Source of the DNA: Selaginella moellendorffii
Taxonomy: Eukaryota; Streptophyta; Lycopodiopsida; Selaginellales; Selaginellaceae
DNA length: 64,000 bases
Assembly: GCF_000143415.4 (NCBI RefSeq)
Contig: NW_003314291.1
Span: 1,544,249 to 1,608,248 of the forward strand
Reading direction: 5' to 3'
Shown one piece after another: positions 1 to 10,609 of the stretch (within the stretch, counting starts at the first letter, position 1; every line of letters begins with the position of its first letter). The position numbers and the translations under genes are program-made. The notes beneath the pieces were generated by a model, which worked only from the letters and a program-made list of their open reading frames with translations, was not told the origin of the DNA and did no database searches.

Positions 1-2370
1 TGTTGGACATGGCGGGATTTAACGTGATCTTCGGGATGGATTGGTTCAATCGGTTCATGGTAGCCCTGCATGGACAAGGTAGGAACTTTGTGGTGCTAGC
101 GAATGCCCAAGGAAGAAGATCTAGGGTGGAGGCCCAAGATCTAAAGGTAGGGCAATGCAAGGCCAAAAATTCGTGCCTAAACTTGGTGTCCACGAGGGGA
201 CAACTCACTAAAAGGACCAAAGTTGCATTTTTGTGCTTACTCTCGGTGAGGAGTGACAAAAAGACAGGAACGAAAGAAGTACCTTTAGTGATCCAGCGGG
301 TGTTGGACCAATTCCAGGATACCATGCCAGAGGAGCTACCAGCGGGGTTGCCCCCTGCACGACCGATAGAACATAAGATTGAGCTGGTCGAGGGTGCTGA
401 GGTGGTGGTTCGTCCCCCCTATCATTTGAACGAAAAAGAACTCGCGGAGCTCAAGTGCCAACTAGAGGAGTTGGTGGACAAAGGGTATGTTAGGTTGAGC
501 AAGTCGCCGTATGGGGCGCTGGTTCTATTTGTGAAAAAAAAATATGGATCTATGCGCATGTGCATAGACTACCGGTTGCTCAACAAATATACAAAGAAGA
601 ACAAGTACCCTTTGCCAAGGATTGAGGACCTGTTCGATAGATTAGGAAAGGAAAAATACTTTTCAAGGATTGACCTAAGTTTAGGATACTACCAGATCAA
701 GATAGCAGAGGAAGATGTCGAGAAGACAACTTGTCGAATGAGGTATGGGAGCTTCGAGTTTCTTGTAATGCCCTTCGGGCTATGCAATGCGCCGGCAACG
801 TTTTCGGCGTTGATGAACCATATCTTTGTACCCTATTGGGATCACTTTGTGGTCGTCTATATTGACGACATCCTGATCTATAGCAAAACACTAGAGGAGC
901 ATGCCAAACACTTGACGAAGGTGTTTGAGAAACTAAGGGAACACCAGCTGTATGCTAAAGAGAGCAAATGTGACTTTGCTCAGCAAGAGGTAAAATTTCA
1001 CGGGCATGAGGTGGGCAAGGACGGGCTCAAGGTGGACCCTGAGAAGGTCCAAGCGATCCAAGATTGGGAGCGACCATCGAATGTACACGAGTTAAGGGCA
1101 TTCTTGGGGCTATGTAACTACTATCGAAAGTTTATCAGACACTATTTGAGAGTAGCCCTACCCTTAACGGACCAAACGGGAAAAGAGAAGATGGTATGGA
1201 CAGCGAAAGGCAAGGCAGCATTCGTTCACCTCAAGGGGAAGTTGAAAAAGGCTCCCGTGTTGGCGTTACCAAACTTTGGTAAGGACTTTGAGGTAAAAAC
1301 GGATGCTTCAGACTTTGCGTTGGGCGCAGTTTTGAAGCAAGACAACCATCCAGTAGCGTTCTTCTTGAAGAAGTTGGACAAGGCTCAACAGAAGTGGCCT
1401 ACCCATGAGAAGGAATTGTTTGCTGTAGTCAAGGCGCTCAAGGAGTGGCGACACTACCTTGGGAGACACTTCAAGGTTTACATGGACAATGTGGCAACAA
1501 AACACTTCTTGTCACAGCCCAACCTGAGGGGAAAATAAGATCGGTGGGCCAATGCTTTGGCCGAGTTTGATTGCGAGATTCTGTACAAGCCTAGGAAGAG
1601 GAACATCGTGGCAGATGCGCTAAGTCAAAAAGCAAGCTTGAAGTTGGCGATATCCAGCGCGACAACAACCTTTTGGGATGATGTGCAGACCACATACGAG
1701 AACGATGGTCTAGCACAAGAAGTGTTGCTGAGGAATCTAGAGGCATGTGAAGCTCACCAGAGAGGTGAGCTACCAACGAAAGAGAAAACAGGCTATGCGG
1801 AACGCAACAGACTTATATATTACAAGCAAACAAGGGTGTATGTTCCAGAAGGGGAACTAAGGAAGGTAGTCTTAGAAGAGTGTCATGACGGACCTTTTGC
1901 GGGACACGGCGGAGTGCCCAAGACGATGGGCTTACTCAAGAGGAAGTACCATTGGCCAGATATGGCTAAGGACGTCCAAGACTATGTAAAGACATGTCCA
2001 ACATGTTAGCAGGTCAAAGCTGTGACTAAGGCTAGTGGGGGCTTGTTACAAAGCATCCCAATTCCAGATCGTCCGTGGAAATGTCTTACGATGGACTTCA
2101 TCACGGGACTCCCTCCAAGCGAGGGGTTCAATGTGATATTCGTGGTGGTGGATCGATTTTCGAAGATGGCACATTTCATACCCACCATAACGGAAATGGA
2201 TGCGGAAGGTGTGGCAAAGTTATTCTTCGAACAAGTGATTCGAGTGCAGGGAAGGCCAAAAGAGATTATTTCAGATCGAGATAAGATCTTCACCAATAGG
2301 TTCTGGAGAACACTCCTAGAACAATATCGCACCAAATTGAAATTCAGCACAGCCTATCACCCACAAACAG

Positions 2371-2417
2371 ATAATGGGTATTAAGTCAAATTTGATGGCA
2401 CTAACACTTCTTGACAG
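2371..2417 (+). other. Intron-like insertion in the integrase core of Gypsy-A copy 1
   Basis: These 47 bp split the conserved integrase stretch between HPQT and D-x-QTERVN. The 3' end has a CTAAC branch-point-like motif followed by TTGACAG, and removing the segment restores the frame (ACA G|AC). The 5' end reads ATAAT rather than GT. In copy 2 (42314-42364) it reads ATAAGT, consistent with a GTAAGT donor damaged by G to A change. The alternative is a short insertion flanked by ACAGAT duplications. Confidence 0.5.
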
Positions 2418-2823
2418 ACAAACAAACGGAAAGGGTGAATAGGCAGCTGGAGGATTATTTGCGATGCTATGTCTCGGGAGACCAGACCGATTGGGTAAGT
2501 CATTTGGGACTTGCGGAAATGTGTTATAACAACTCACCACATTCGAGCATCGGGGTGAGTCCATAGGAAGTCATCAATGGGCGAGCTATTGAAGGTCCTG
2601 TGGCCGAGTATCATGGAGAGTTACCCGCAGTGGAGGCATTCGCGGCAGAAAGACTCAACATTTGGAATCTAGTGAGGGATTCCTTGGAACGGGCTCAACA
2701 AAGGCAAACCAAGTACGCGAACCAGAAGCGTCAGAATGTAGAGTTCCAAGTTGGGGAGAAGGTGTGGCTGAACACCAAGAACCTCAGGCTATCAAGTGGG
2801 ATCAGCCGGAAGTTGACCCAAAG

Positions 2824-2875
2824 GTAAAAAAGCATGTATTCCTGTAAATGAATTGATCTTAAGTTCCTTAAGCAG
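2824..2875 (+). other. Canonical GT-AG intron between integrase and chromodomain, Gypsy-A copy 1
   Basis: A 52-bp segment starts GTAAAA and ends AAGCAG. Splicing it out gives the uninterrupted integrase C-terminal motif LTQRFVGPFEI, which fits the GPF/Y module of chromoviral integrases. Copy 2 has the same 52-bp segment at 42782-42833 with a CTAAT branch-like motif. The length matches host introns in this window. Confidence 0.7.
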
Positions 2876-3225
2876 ATTCGTGGGGCCATTTGAGATTGAG
2901 GCTCGAATCGGTAAAGTGGCTTACTGTCTCTGACTTCCTCGAAAGATGGGGAAGATGCACCCCATGTTCCACGTGAACTTACTCAAGCCGTATTTTGAGG
3001 ATCTGCTTCGCAAGGACCAAGTAAGGCCTTTACCTGAGGTTATCCAAGGGGAAGAAGAATACGAAGTTGAGGCCATCCTCAATGCGTGCAAGACCAAGCG
3101 ACAAGGACGCGAGATGAGAGAGTTCCATGTGAAGTGAAAAGGATTTCCACACTGCGAAGCAACATGGGAACCGAAGGAGAACCTAGCGAACGCGCGAGGT
3201 CTAGTGGAGGAATTTCTGCAAGGCA

Positions 3226-3659
3226 GAACTCTATGTACTTATACAAAGTTCAATTAAAGTATTAATTTGTGAAGTTGAGCAATAGCATATGTTGGGACCC
3301 AAAGGCGCGCCGAAGGTAAGCTAATTAGCATGGGTTAGCTAGGTCGACCAGGCATAGGGAACTACGCCCGACTCCCTGCGGGGATGTCAAATCCGTAGAC
3401 GTATTCTACGGAGGTTGGGTTCGAGTCCCAACCCCTTAGTAAAGCAAGGCTGGGTTCAAGTCCCGACCCCATACTAGGGCGTGGTGAGGTGAGAAGTATA
3501 GGGACACCTATATTCCGTTGTCATGGGCTCTTGGCCGGGGAGGCTAACTTAGGCACACCGCTAAGTGGGGGGATGCCCCCCGAGACATGGTCAATAAGTC
3601 ATAGGATAAAAAAGAGACATTCGATGTGGGTATTGAACTTCTTCTATGGGTGGTGGAGT
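3226..3659 (+). other. Gypsy-A 3' noncoding interior with T-arm-like hairpins and polypurine tract
   Basis: No coding frame is apparent. Around 3390-3480 a short stem (TCCGTAGA with TCTACGGA) is followed by two hairpins whose cores, GGTTCGAGTCC and GGTTCAAGTCC, look like tRNA T-arms or box B elements. A GC-rich stem lies near 3565-3585. The segment ends in the purine tract ATGGGTGGTGGAGT (3646-3659) immediately before the LTR. Homologous sequence occurs in copy 2 (43200-43619) and, inverted, inside LARD-B (about 52780-53230). Confidence 0.7.
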
Positions 3660-4743
3660 TGTAAGGAACCAACTCGCCAAGGTGTCATAGGCTAAAGGAT
3701 CCTCGAAAGCATGACCAAAATGACAAAGAGTTCAATGGATGGGACCAAGTCGAACATCGAGTCCAAGACCAACTCTAAGACTGAGTTCGAGATAGAGTCC
3801 GGGATCGAGTCCAAGGCCAAATCGGAGACCGAGTTCAAGACCGAGTTTGAGACCAAGTTTGAGATAGAGTCCGAGATCCAAATCGGGTCCAAGACCGAGT
3901 CCGAGGTGGAGTCTGAGATCGGGTCCGAGATCGAGTCTAAGATCAAGTCCAAGACCAAGTCCGAGTACTAATACAGGTCAAGGGGTGAAAGCCCAAAGCG
4001 TGCCTCTCACAAGAGGGGGGGGGGGCTGCAGGGGGTTCCAAAAGTATAGTAGGGATAGTGAGGTCTAGGAACCAGTCTTAAAGGAACTCTCCAGTGGTGT
4101 TTCCAAACTGACTTGAGGTTGAGACTGGGGCTGAGGGGCCTTGGGTGGGAGTGAGCAGGGACTTGGGTGGTGCCAGAGGGGCCACCCCAAGAAGTGCTCA
4201 AGAGCAGCTCCCACTCCCGAAAGGGAAACCAACTGCAGTGCTCCCGGCTCATGTGAAGTGGTGCCCCACTTGAGTACCATGTGGCTCATTGGTCTTTGCC
4301 CTTCATAGGGGCTTGGGCCTTCCTTCGGGTAGAGATATCCATACCGGGTTGTTAGGCCACGGTATTTCGCCCCAACGTCCCAAGGCAAGTGTTGCACCCA
4401 AGACTTGGGATTGAGAAGGTCCCATGATCAAGTCTTGTGGTACCAAGGGGTGTTAGGAACCTGGAGGCTTGGTGTGCTTGGCTACTTGTGCCTACGGGGA
4501 GTGTAGCTGAACCTTAAGTCCAATCTAACTTGGGGAGGGGGATTGAGAGAGATTTGGGAATCCGTGGATGGATGGTTAACGCTCCGTTGCTCGTGCGTGA
4601 GTAACTGAAACCAAATAAGCCCAAGTAGGAGCTGGTACCATAGGCGGGAACCTTGGCGAGGGAACTTAGCTAAAGCCAAGGCAATATTGGATGGGTAGAT
4701 GAGGTAAGCTGGCAAATTGGAAAGGAAAAATTTGTGGCTTACA
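3660..4743 (+). repeat. Gypsy-A copy 1, 3' LTR (1084 bp)
   Basis: It begins TGTAAG and ends CTTACA, a perfect 6-bp terminal inverted repeat, and directly follows the polypurine tract. The same ends delimit the 3' LTR of copy 2 (43620 and 46349). Its U3 part holds a degenerate 12-bp array and a run of 11 or more G near 4015. The left partner LTR is outside the window, so the target duplication cannot be tested; the right flank is GCTAA. Confidence 0.88.
3740..3970 (+). repeat. Degenerate 12-bp tandem array in Gypsy-A U3 (GAGTCCGAGAYC-type)
   Basis: Units of about 12 bp built from GAG(T/A)(C/T)C and GAG(A/T)(T/C)C repeat across roughly 230 bp. The array is open in more than one frame on both strands (for example 3711-3971 on plus and 3692-3958 on minus), which is a by-product of the period. 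Similar arrays occur at 39530-39680, 43690-43905 and, much longer, in LARD-B LTRs. Confidence 0.8.
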
Positions 4744-5640
4744 GCTAAATGACGTCTAACGAAAAGTGGAAGAGGTGACGTCTTATAATGTTATGCTAAG
4801 CGAAGAACATCATCAAAGGTGGTTGAAACAAGTGCATACATAACAAAATTTTGATGAAGTGCTAGCCACAACATTCTTAGCTTGATATACTTCGACATAT
4901 TTGGCTCTGCATGAAGCAAGAGGCTTTGGAAACAAATGCCAAATTGCATCACAGACTCAAATGGCACTTAACAAAGACAATGCAATTGTAGGAAGGCATC
5001 ATCACAATCGTCGGCATGTCTGAATGCATGTTTGAAGACATTTGAGAGAACACTCCAATCCCCATAAGTGGTTGCACTCAAACCATTATACTACTATAAC
5101 GCTATGCTTTGGAGACATGTGGGAAACTTACGCAAATGTCGAACACCATCCCAAAAATGATATGTGGCAGTCACCATAAAGTGATCGAATCAATGATACA
5201 TATCATCCCTAGGATTCCCGCGAAAGAACTCCAGCCAAACGTGAGGATTGGCACAAAGAGCAGAAGGAGTTGTACCATGTGCTGTGAATGTTGCCATCAA
5301 TTGAGTTTAGTTATTCAATTGCAATTGTATAACATCAAACGATTGCACCAATTGCTACTTTAGAGTCAAAGGAGGAGGAGATTGTTGATTTACCATGAAG
5401 ATGAATGAAAATGAAAGAGCAAAAGAAGAGAAATGAAAAAAACTAAAAGGAAATGGAGATCTAGACATTGCAAAAGCTAAATCTAAACCAAAATCCTGAA
5501 AGGAAAGAATAAAAGAAAAGAAATATAAAAAATTAAATCTAGACAATGTAAAAGTTAAATCTAAACTAAAATCATAAATCCAAACACTCCTTAGGGATAA
5601 TCAAAGGTGCCCTTCACCTCCATCAATGTGAATGCATGGA
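4744..5640. other. No recognisable gene; flank of Gypsy-A copy 1
   Basis: Moderately AT-rich sequence with only short frames on both strands and no motif I recognise. It is probably old repeat sequence. Confidence 0.4.
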
Positions 5641-5899
5641 ATATAAAAGGGAAATACAAAAAATGTGCACATCAATTAGCCCAAAAACCTTAGCTTATAT
5701 ACAAGAGCGAGTAATCCAGATTGAAATCAATCCAATGGCTACCAAAATCCCACTATGCTAATATTAGTATACAACATTGTAGCCGTACACTTGGACCTCA
5801 CAAATTTAAGTTTTAATATATATTTAGTAAATATATATATTATAATTTTAAATATTTTATTATTGTATTTATTTTTCTAGATTCATTAAAGCAACTTTT

Positions 5900-6590
5900 T
5901 TCAGTTTCTTTAAAATGTATTTGAGATTTTATTTAACACTCCTCATTATTCATCAGATTTTTATATAATAGTTTTGTAAAAAGTGTTATATATAATGAAT
6001 AATAATTTAATTATCAATATCTTTATCTTTATATAAATTTTATAACTGTCACAATATAACAATCACTAAAAGAAGAATACACACACTTGCATATGGTGTT
6101 AAATCTACAGTTATACATTAGTAACTTAATGGTCACCTATGTATGGGTAACATATATACAAAATTGTTAAGATAAAAATGTTTTTTTTTGTTAAAAATAA
6201 TATCTAATTTTTTAAGTTTATAAATAAATAATAATTTTAATCTTTTATTACAAGAATTGTGATTGACAAAAAAATGATAAGATGTCAATTTATAACATTT
6301 TCAATTCCTTCTTTATATATTTAAAATTATATTTAACACTTTTCATTATTCATCAAATCTTGATATTAAATTTTTCTAAAAGGTATATATATATAATGAA
6401 TAATAATTCTATATAAATTTTATAATTGTTACAATATAATAGTCACTAAAGGGAGAATACACATACCTGGTGATAGATCTACTAATAGTAACCTAATGTT
6501 CATTTATTTATTTACAGATTAGAAATAAACTTCTAGAATGAAAATATTGTTTACTTTTGGCTAAAAATGATGTTTAAATCTTTAAGTTTA
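5900..6590. repeat. AT-rich tandem duplication, about 400-bp unit
   Basis: Blocks at about 5940-6180 and 6345-6590 share the same order of landmarks: CATTATTCATCA, then ATATAATGAATAATAAT, then TATAAATTTTATAA, a block with CACTAAA and GAATACACA, and ATAAATAATA. The spacing is about 400 bp. The surrounding 5640-6900 is AT-rich with no gene. A motif near 6660-6700 (ACCAAGACA-GCAAGGGATTGA) recurs at 23200-23230, so this is probably a dispersed repeat. Confidence 0.65.
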
Positions 6591-7149
6591 TAGATAAATA
6601 AATAGTTGTTAATTTGCTAATTAGCTTTCTATAATTCAAATGGTGCAAGTGTACTGATCTGCACAACCAAGACAAAGCAAGGGATTGATGCATTCTTCCA
6701 AGTAGTGGCTAAGACAGATATTAAGAGATAGTTCTTACGTAGGGATAGTTAATTCCATCTTGACCTCAAAAGAGAATTTACATTCTTCTCGTACGGAGAT
6801 GATTCGGAGCTTGAGCTTGACATGAATTACTTATTCTTTTTACATGAGAATGCAGATTACCTCGTAGAAACTAGCGAATCCATATAGCACTACTTATTTT
6901 CTTAGCATTTTCATTCATTTTAACCTGTAATTTGGGAATTAAACTTATGATATTTATCCACAAGATCCAGAGGGAAGCTTACCTGGGAAGCCTGACCCAT
7001 GCCTCGGTCTTCACAATATCACCGTCATGGTGTTTCAAGCGCAAGCCACTCTCTCAAACAAAAGCTTGGCGCCCAGACAGCACAAATACCGCTACTGCGA
7101 CATTCCAGGATACCACATCTTTGTCTGTCAAATTTTCAGTATGCTGACA

Positions 7150-7760
7150 TCAAAGAGTTCTACGAGATTCTATATCACTGCATATGCCGAACGAGGGCAT
7201 GTATGCGAAGCAAAGTGCTTGTTTGACACTGTAGAAGTTCTAAAGGAACTGCATGATCAGAGCGTACAGGCAAAATGGACACTTGGACGATGCTTGGGCA
7301 TTGTTTCGATGCTGTTTATAGCCAAACATCATGAGTAGGAACATTCTTATTGTATCGTTTGCCCAGAACCTACTGTGTCCATTCAGCTCTTTAAAGTCTT
7401 GAATCTCAAGAGTTTCATGGCCTTTTGATGGCTTGCTGCCACCTTGGGCTGGTAATCCCTGCTAGAGACACTTTGGCTCCAATGGTTTCTGACTATGATC
7501 TAAGTCCCAAGTGAGATCACTATGCTGCTTGATGGGTGTTTTTGTGGGCTCTTGGATGATGCCGAGCAGATCATAAGTATAATGCTATTTGTTTCCAACT
7601 GGGGATGCTTCGTGAGTGCCTGTAAGATCCACACTGTTGAAGTTGAAAGGAGTGTTAGTGTTGCTCACAATTCCATCGTGCTAAATATTATTCTGTTTTT
7701 ATTATTTTTTATAATAGAGATTCCTAGTTCATCTAACTCTTCTCACCTTATAGATATATC
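7150..7760 (+). pseudogene. PPR protein pseudogene, copy A
   Basis: The fragment at 7165-7335 reads ITAYAERGHVCEAKCLFD, a plant pentatricopeptide repeat. At about 7540-7680 a second piece (LLDDAEQIISIM, NWGCFVSACKIH) matches the E-domain region near the C-terminus of plant PLS-type PPR proteins, which act as organellar RNA-binding and editing factors. Frames are shifted and stops lie between the pieces. The same two pieces occur inverted at 17960-18560 and partly at 9268-9400, so this is a duplicated relic. Confidence 0.75.
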
Positions 7761-7898
7761 ATGAGAACCATAAATGATGACATCCTCAAGCTACAAAATC
7801 TGGAAAGTTTTCTGAAGGCACAAAGTTTTCCTACCTTCACATCAATATCTCTTGGGGTGTTAAAGCACTAACAAATGTTATTCATATCTTTCTTGAAT

Positions 7899-8400
7899 TT
7901 ATCTTTCCTCACCATGTGGATATTGAAATCTGTGCCACCAACTTAATTCACTACATTTAAAAGTAACAATGTGATTTCTAAAGTCAATAATTGCCCAATC
8001 TTTTCTAAGAAATATAGTCTCAGAAGAGTTTTTCATAGCACCAAATGTTCTCCTCTCTAAAAACTTTCCAAATTTCCAATTTATAAGGTAAATCTTCAAT
8101 TACATACCCTTCTTTCAGCTGATCATTTGCATTTAGCCTCATTGCACTTGTGATTGTGAACTGTAGAGAGCTTAAATTTTTTTACTAGATCAAGTGATAT
8201 GCCTGATGTTTGACAACTATTATCTATTTCAATTGTGATTTTGTAGTCATTAATTCCCCTAGGGTAACATACATCATAAAGTATTATATATATGCTGATT
8301 GATTTTTCCTAACCAAGATAAATTAGTGAGATAGTATACAATATTATCCATGTCAAAAATTATTTTACTTTAATTTCGGTTGCAATCCAATTCTAGGTAG
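7899..8400 (-). pseudogene. Retropepsin-like fragment, copy A
   Basis: Minus-strand reading gives RTFGAMKNSSETIFL-KDW followed by IIDFRNHIVTF. This resembles the C-terminal half of LTR-element aspartic proteases (pattern T-x-(F/I)-L-G-x-D-W ... ID...VTF). The upstream part (to about 8400 in plus coordinates) is more decayed than in copy B. It lies tail to tail with the adjacent PPR fragment, an arrangement repeated in copies B and C. Confidence 0.6.
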
Positions 8401-8639
8401 TGTTAGTGTATCCAAGGTGAACTTAATACTATATCATGACTTGAAATGAGTAACAACTTAGTCAGAATCTCTTTAAGTTCACAACTCTGTATTGTGAATT
8501 TAAAATCCTTAATGTTCCCATGTCTATATTTAGTTAGTAAAATCCCTTTTTTTTGTTGTTTACCAAATTCCTTGGAAAGTCCTGTTAAAATTTTTTTAGA
8601 TTTGCATAGTGTTAACTTTCCCTTGTATTCTTTGACATA

Positions 8640-8845
8640 AATATTCTCAAGGAGCTAAAAAAGGATCAATATAAAAGGGTTTATCAACTTAAATTACAAG
8701 AAGAGTTACTAGCTTTTTGGATACCTGATTTAAAAGAACGATTGAAGATTGACAGAAATATTCTCAAGGAGCTTAAGAAAGGATCAATATAAAAGGGTTA
8801 TCAACTTTATAAATTGCAGGAAGAGTTACTAGCTTTTTGGAAGAT
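8640..8845. repeat. Direct duplication of an 85-bp block
   Basis: The block beginning AATATTCTCAAGGAGCT and ending GAGTTACTAGCTTTTTGG occurs at about 8640-8720 and again at about 8757-8841 with a few differences. Related sequence lies at 17265-17320 and, inverted, near 10000-10070. Confidence 0.8.
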
Positions 8846-8885
8846 GGTTCTCAAGGAATCTATGGGTGGTGCCAGGCTTTAGAAT

Positions 8886-9264
8886 TTACTCTTCCTTTAC
8901 CAGATTCGGTCTTTTGTATGGCTGCATGAATTTGCGGAAGATGTCATCAAGGGAGCAGCCAAGCTCTAGCCATGCTTTCGTTGCATCGTTGCTTGCTAGA
9001 ATGACAAGCATCTTGTCTGTAGCAAAAGGAGACTTGGCAAACACAATTAAAATGGGATTAAATCGAAACTTTGTACTATGAAGCCATTCCAGTCGCTTGG
9101 ACACTCGCGTGGTCAAAATGGTGAAAGTGAAGAGCGTGTCTCCTGATAGAGCACATAAGCACACCCATGAGTTTGACAAAAATTTCATTACCTTCAGCAT
9201 CTTGCCAAGAGTCGTATAGGTAGGCAAATACAAGAGGGCGCTTGTCCTGTAACTGGATATACAC
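8886..9264 (-). other. Unrecognised broken coding fragment
   Basis: Two overlapping minus-strand frames look like one protein split by a frameshift near 9080. The upstream frame contains LVFAYLYDSWQDAEGNEIFV, the downstream one FNPILIVFAKSPFATDKM and WLELGCSLDDIFRKFMQPY. Composition looks protein-like, but I do not recognise the family. It sits between the two PPR/retropepsin units. Confidence 0.4.
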
Positions 9265-9267
9265 ACT

Positions 9268-9420
9268 TGGATGATGCTGAGGAGATCATAAGTATAGTGC
9301 TATTTGTTTCCAACTGGGGATGCTTCATGAGTGCCTGTATGATCCGCTCTGTTGAAGTTGAAAGGAGTGTTAGTGTTCTATCGTGATAAATATTATTCTG
9401 TTTTTATTATTTATTTATAA
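9268..9420 (+). pseudogene. PPR E-domain fragment, copy B
   Basis: About 150 bp nearly identical to 7555-7710: DDAEEIISIVLF-type sequence, then NWGCF and the ERSVSV stretch. It is a truncated second copy in direct orientation and joins directly to the retropepsin fragment of the same unit. Confidence 0.7.
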
Positions 9421-9429
9421 TGGAGATTC

Positions 9430-9856
9430 CTATATACCATGTGGATATTGAAATCTGTGCCACCAACTTAATTCACTACATTTAAAAGTAACAATGTGAT
9501 TCCTCAAGTTAATAATTGCCACATTCTTATGAAGCCAATCTTCCCTAAGAACTAAAAACTTTCCAAAACTCATATAAATTTTCAATTCCATACCTTCTTT
9601 CAGCTGATCATTTGCATTTGGCCTCATTACACTGAGTTGTAGGGAGGTTAAGTTTGCTTACTAGATCAAGTGATATGCCTAACATTTGACAACCATTATC
9701 TATGATTTTGTAGTCATCAATTCTCCTATCATAAAGGGTATTACATAGATGCTGATTGATCCTTCCTAACCTTCTTGACCAAGATAAATTAGTGAGAAAG
9801 TATACAATATTATTCATGTCAAAGATTATTTTACTTTTACTTCCATTGCAATCCAA
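9430..9856 (-). pseudogene. Retropepsin-like fragment, copy B (best preserved)
   Basis: Two overlapping minus-strand frames together give a recognisable LTR-element aspartic protease. IIDNGCQMLGISLDLVSKL fits the active-site region I-D-(S/T)-G-A...F-I...L-V-x-K-L with DNG at the catalytic site, followed by LREDWLHK and VAIINLRNHIVTF at the C-terminal end. A frameshift lies near 9610-9627. No reverse transcriptase is attached, so this is either a fragment of a lost retroelement or a captured protease domain. Confidence 0.6.
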
Positions 9857-10249
9857 TCTAGGCAGTGTTGCTGCATCCAGGGTGAATTTAATACTATATC
9901 ATGACTTGAAATGAGGGACCAACTTAATCAGAGTCTCTTTAAATTCATAATCCTGTATTGTGAATAATTCACAATAATTCACAATCCCAAAAAAAACTTC
10001 AATCGTTCTTAAGTAGGCTGATAAACTTTTTTATATTGATCCTTTTTAACCTCCTTGAGAATATTCTGTCAAAGAATGCATGAAGAACAAGGGAAAGTTA
10101 ACACTAGGGCCTCAACACAAGTTGATAATTTTTAACAAAACTTTTAAAAGCCTTAAAAATAAAATTCTAATTATTTCTAAAACATTAGAAACATTTATAA
10201 ACTCAAATCTATCTTAAATCAAATAAATCTCTTTTGTTTGTTTGATTAA

Positions 10250-10361
10250 TGAAACGAACAAGAGAGCGAACCCTAGGCCAACCTCCCAACCCTTAAGGCG
10301 TTACGGCCTTAAATCCCACAGGCCATGGAATATTCTCGGAATATTCCCGTGGTTCGTGTCA
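10250..10361 (-). repeat. Gypsy-B 3' LTR (112 bp)
   Basis: Minus-strand ends are TGACACGAAC and GTTCGTTTCA, a near-perfect inverted repeat. It contains two GAATATTC palindromes (10328-10335 and 10339-10346). It is followed outward by ATTAA. Confidence 0.93.
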
Positions 10362-10377
10362 TTCTCCCCTCCCTCAT
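10362..10377 (-). promoter_or_regulatory. Gypsy-B polypurine tract
   Basis: The minus strand reads GAGGGAGGGGAGAA immediately before the 3' LTR, the expected primer for plus-strand DNA synthesis. Confidence 0.85.
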
Positions 10378-10609
10378 GACCCAGCCACATACGGTAGCCT
10401 CGAGAAGCTAAACGAGCCTCAAATGAAGGGAGTCCAAGGCAATACGGCCATGGAGAAAAGATGTGCAAACGGCAACACCAACGTCGCAACAAACGGTCAC
10501 GAAAGAAAGAAAGCAATACAGCTTTCTCACATGACAATACGGTCATGGAAAACAAGAGAATGAGAATAGAACAAACGGCTCAAATCATATAGCAATCCTG
10601 CTATAAAAC

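Larger units (their letters stand above)
3..3225 (+). pseudogene. Gypsy-A copy 1: decayed chromovirus pol (RT, RNase H, integrase, chromodomain)
   Basis: One reading frame carries the end of a retropepsin (FGMDW at the very start), reverse transcriptase with the YIDD active site (about 860-880), RNase H (TDASD near 1305), an HHCC integrase zinc finger (about 1880-2005), the integrase core with MDF and SDRD acidic residues (about 2090 and 2275), and a C-terminal chromodomain (about 3055-3215, CEATWEP). The frame is broken by in-frame stops at 1536, 2007 and 3135 and by two intron-like insertions. The third RNase H acidic site reads MDN rather than the usual TD. The 5' LTR and gag lie outside the window. 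Copy 2 at 40384-43180 has glutamine where this copy has the TAG at 2007. Clearly a dead element; the family call (Ty3/gypsy, chromovirus) is firm. Confidence 0.93.

Noticed and set aside
3400-3470. tRNA gene
   Set aside because: T-arm-like hairpins are present but I cannot fold an acceptor stem and anticodon arm around them, and they recur in retroelement interiors.
5355-5546. Minus-strand Phe/Ser-rich frame
   Set aside because: Arises from A/G-rich low-complexity sequence; no motif.
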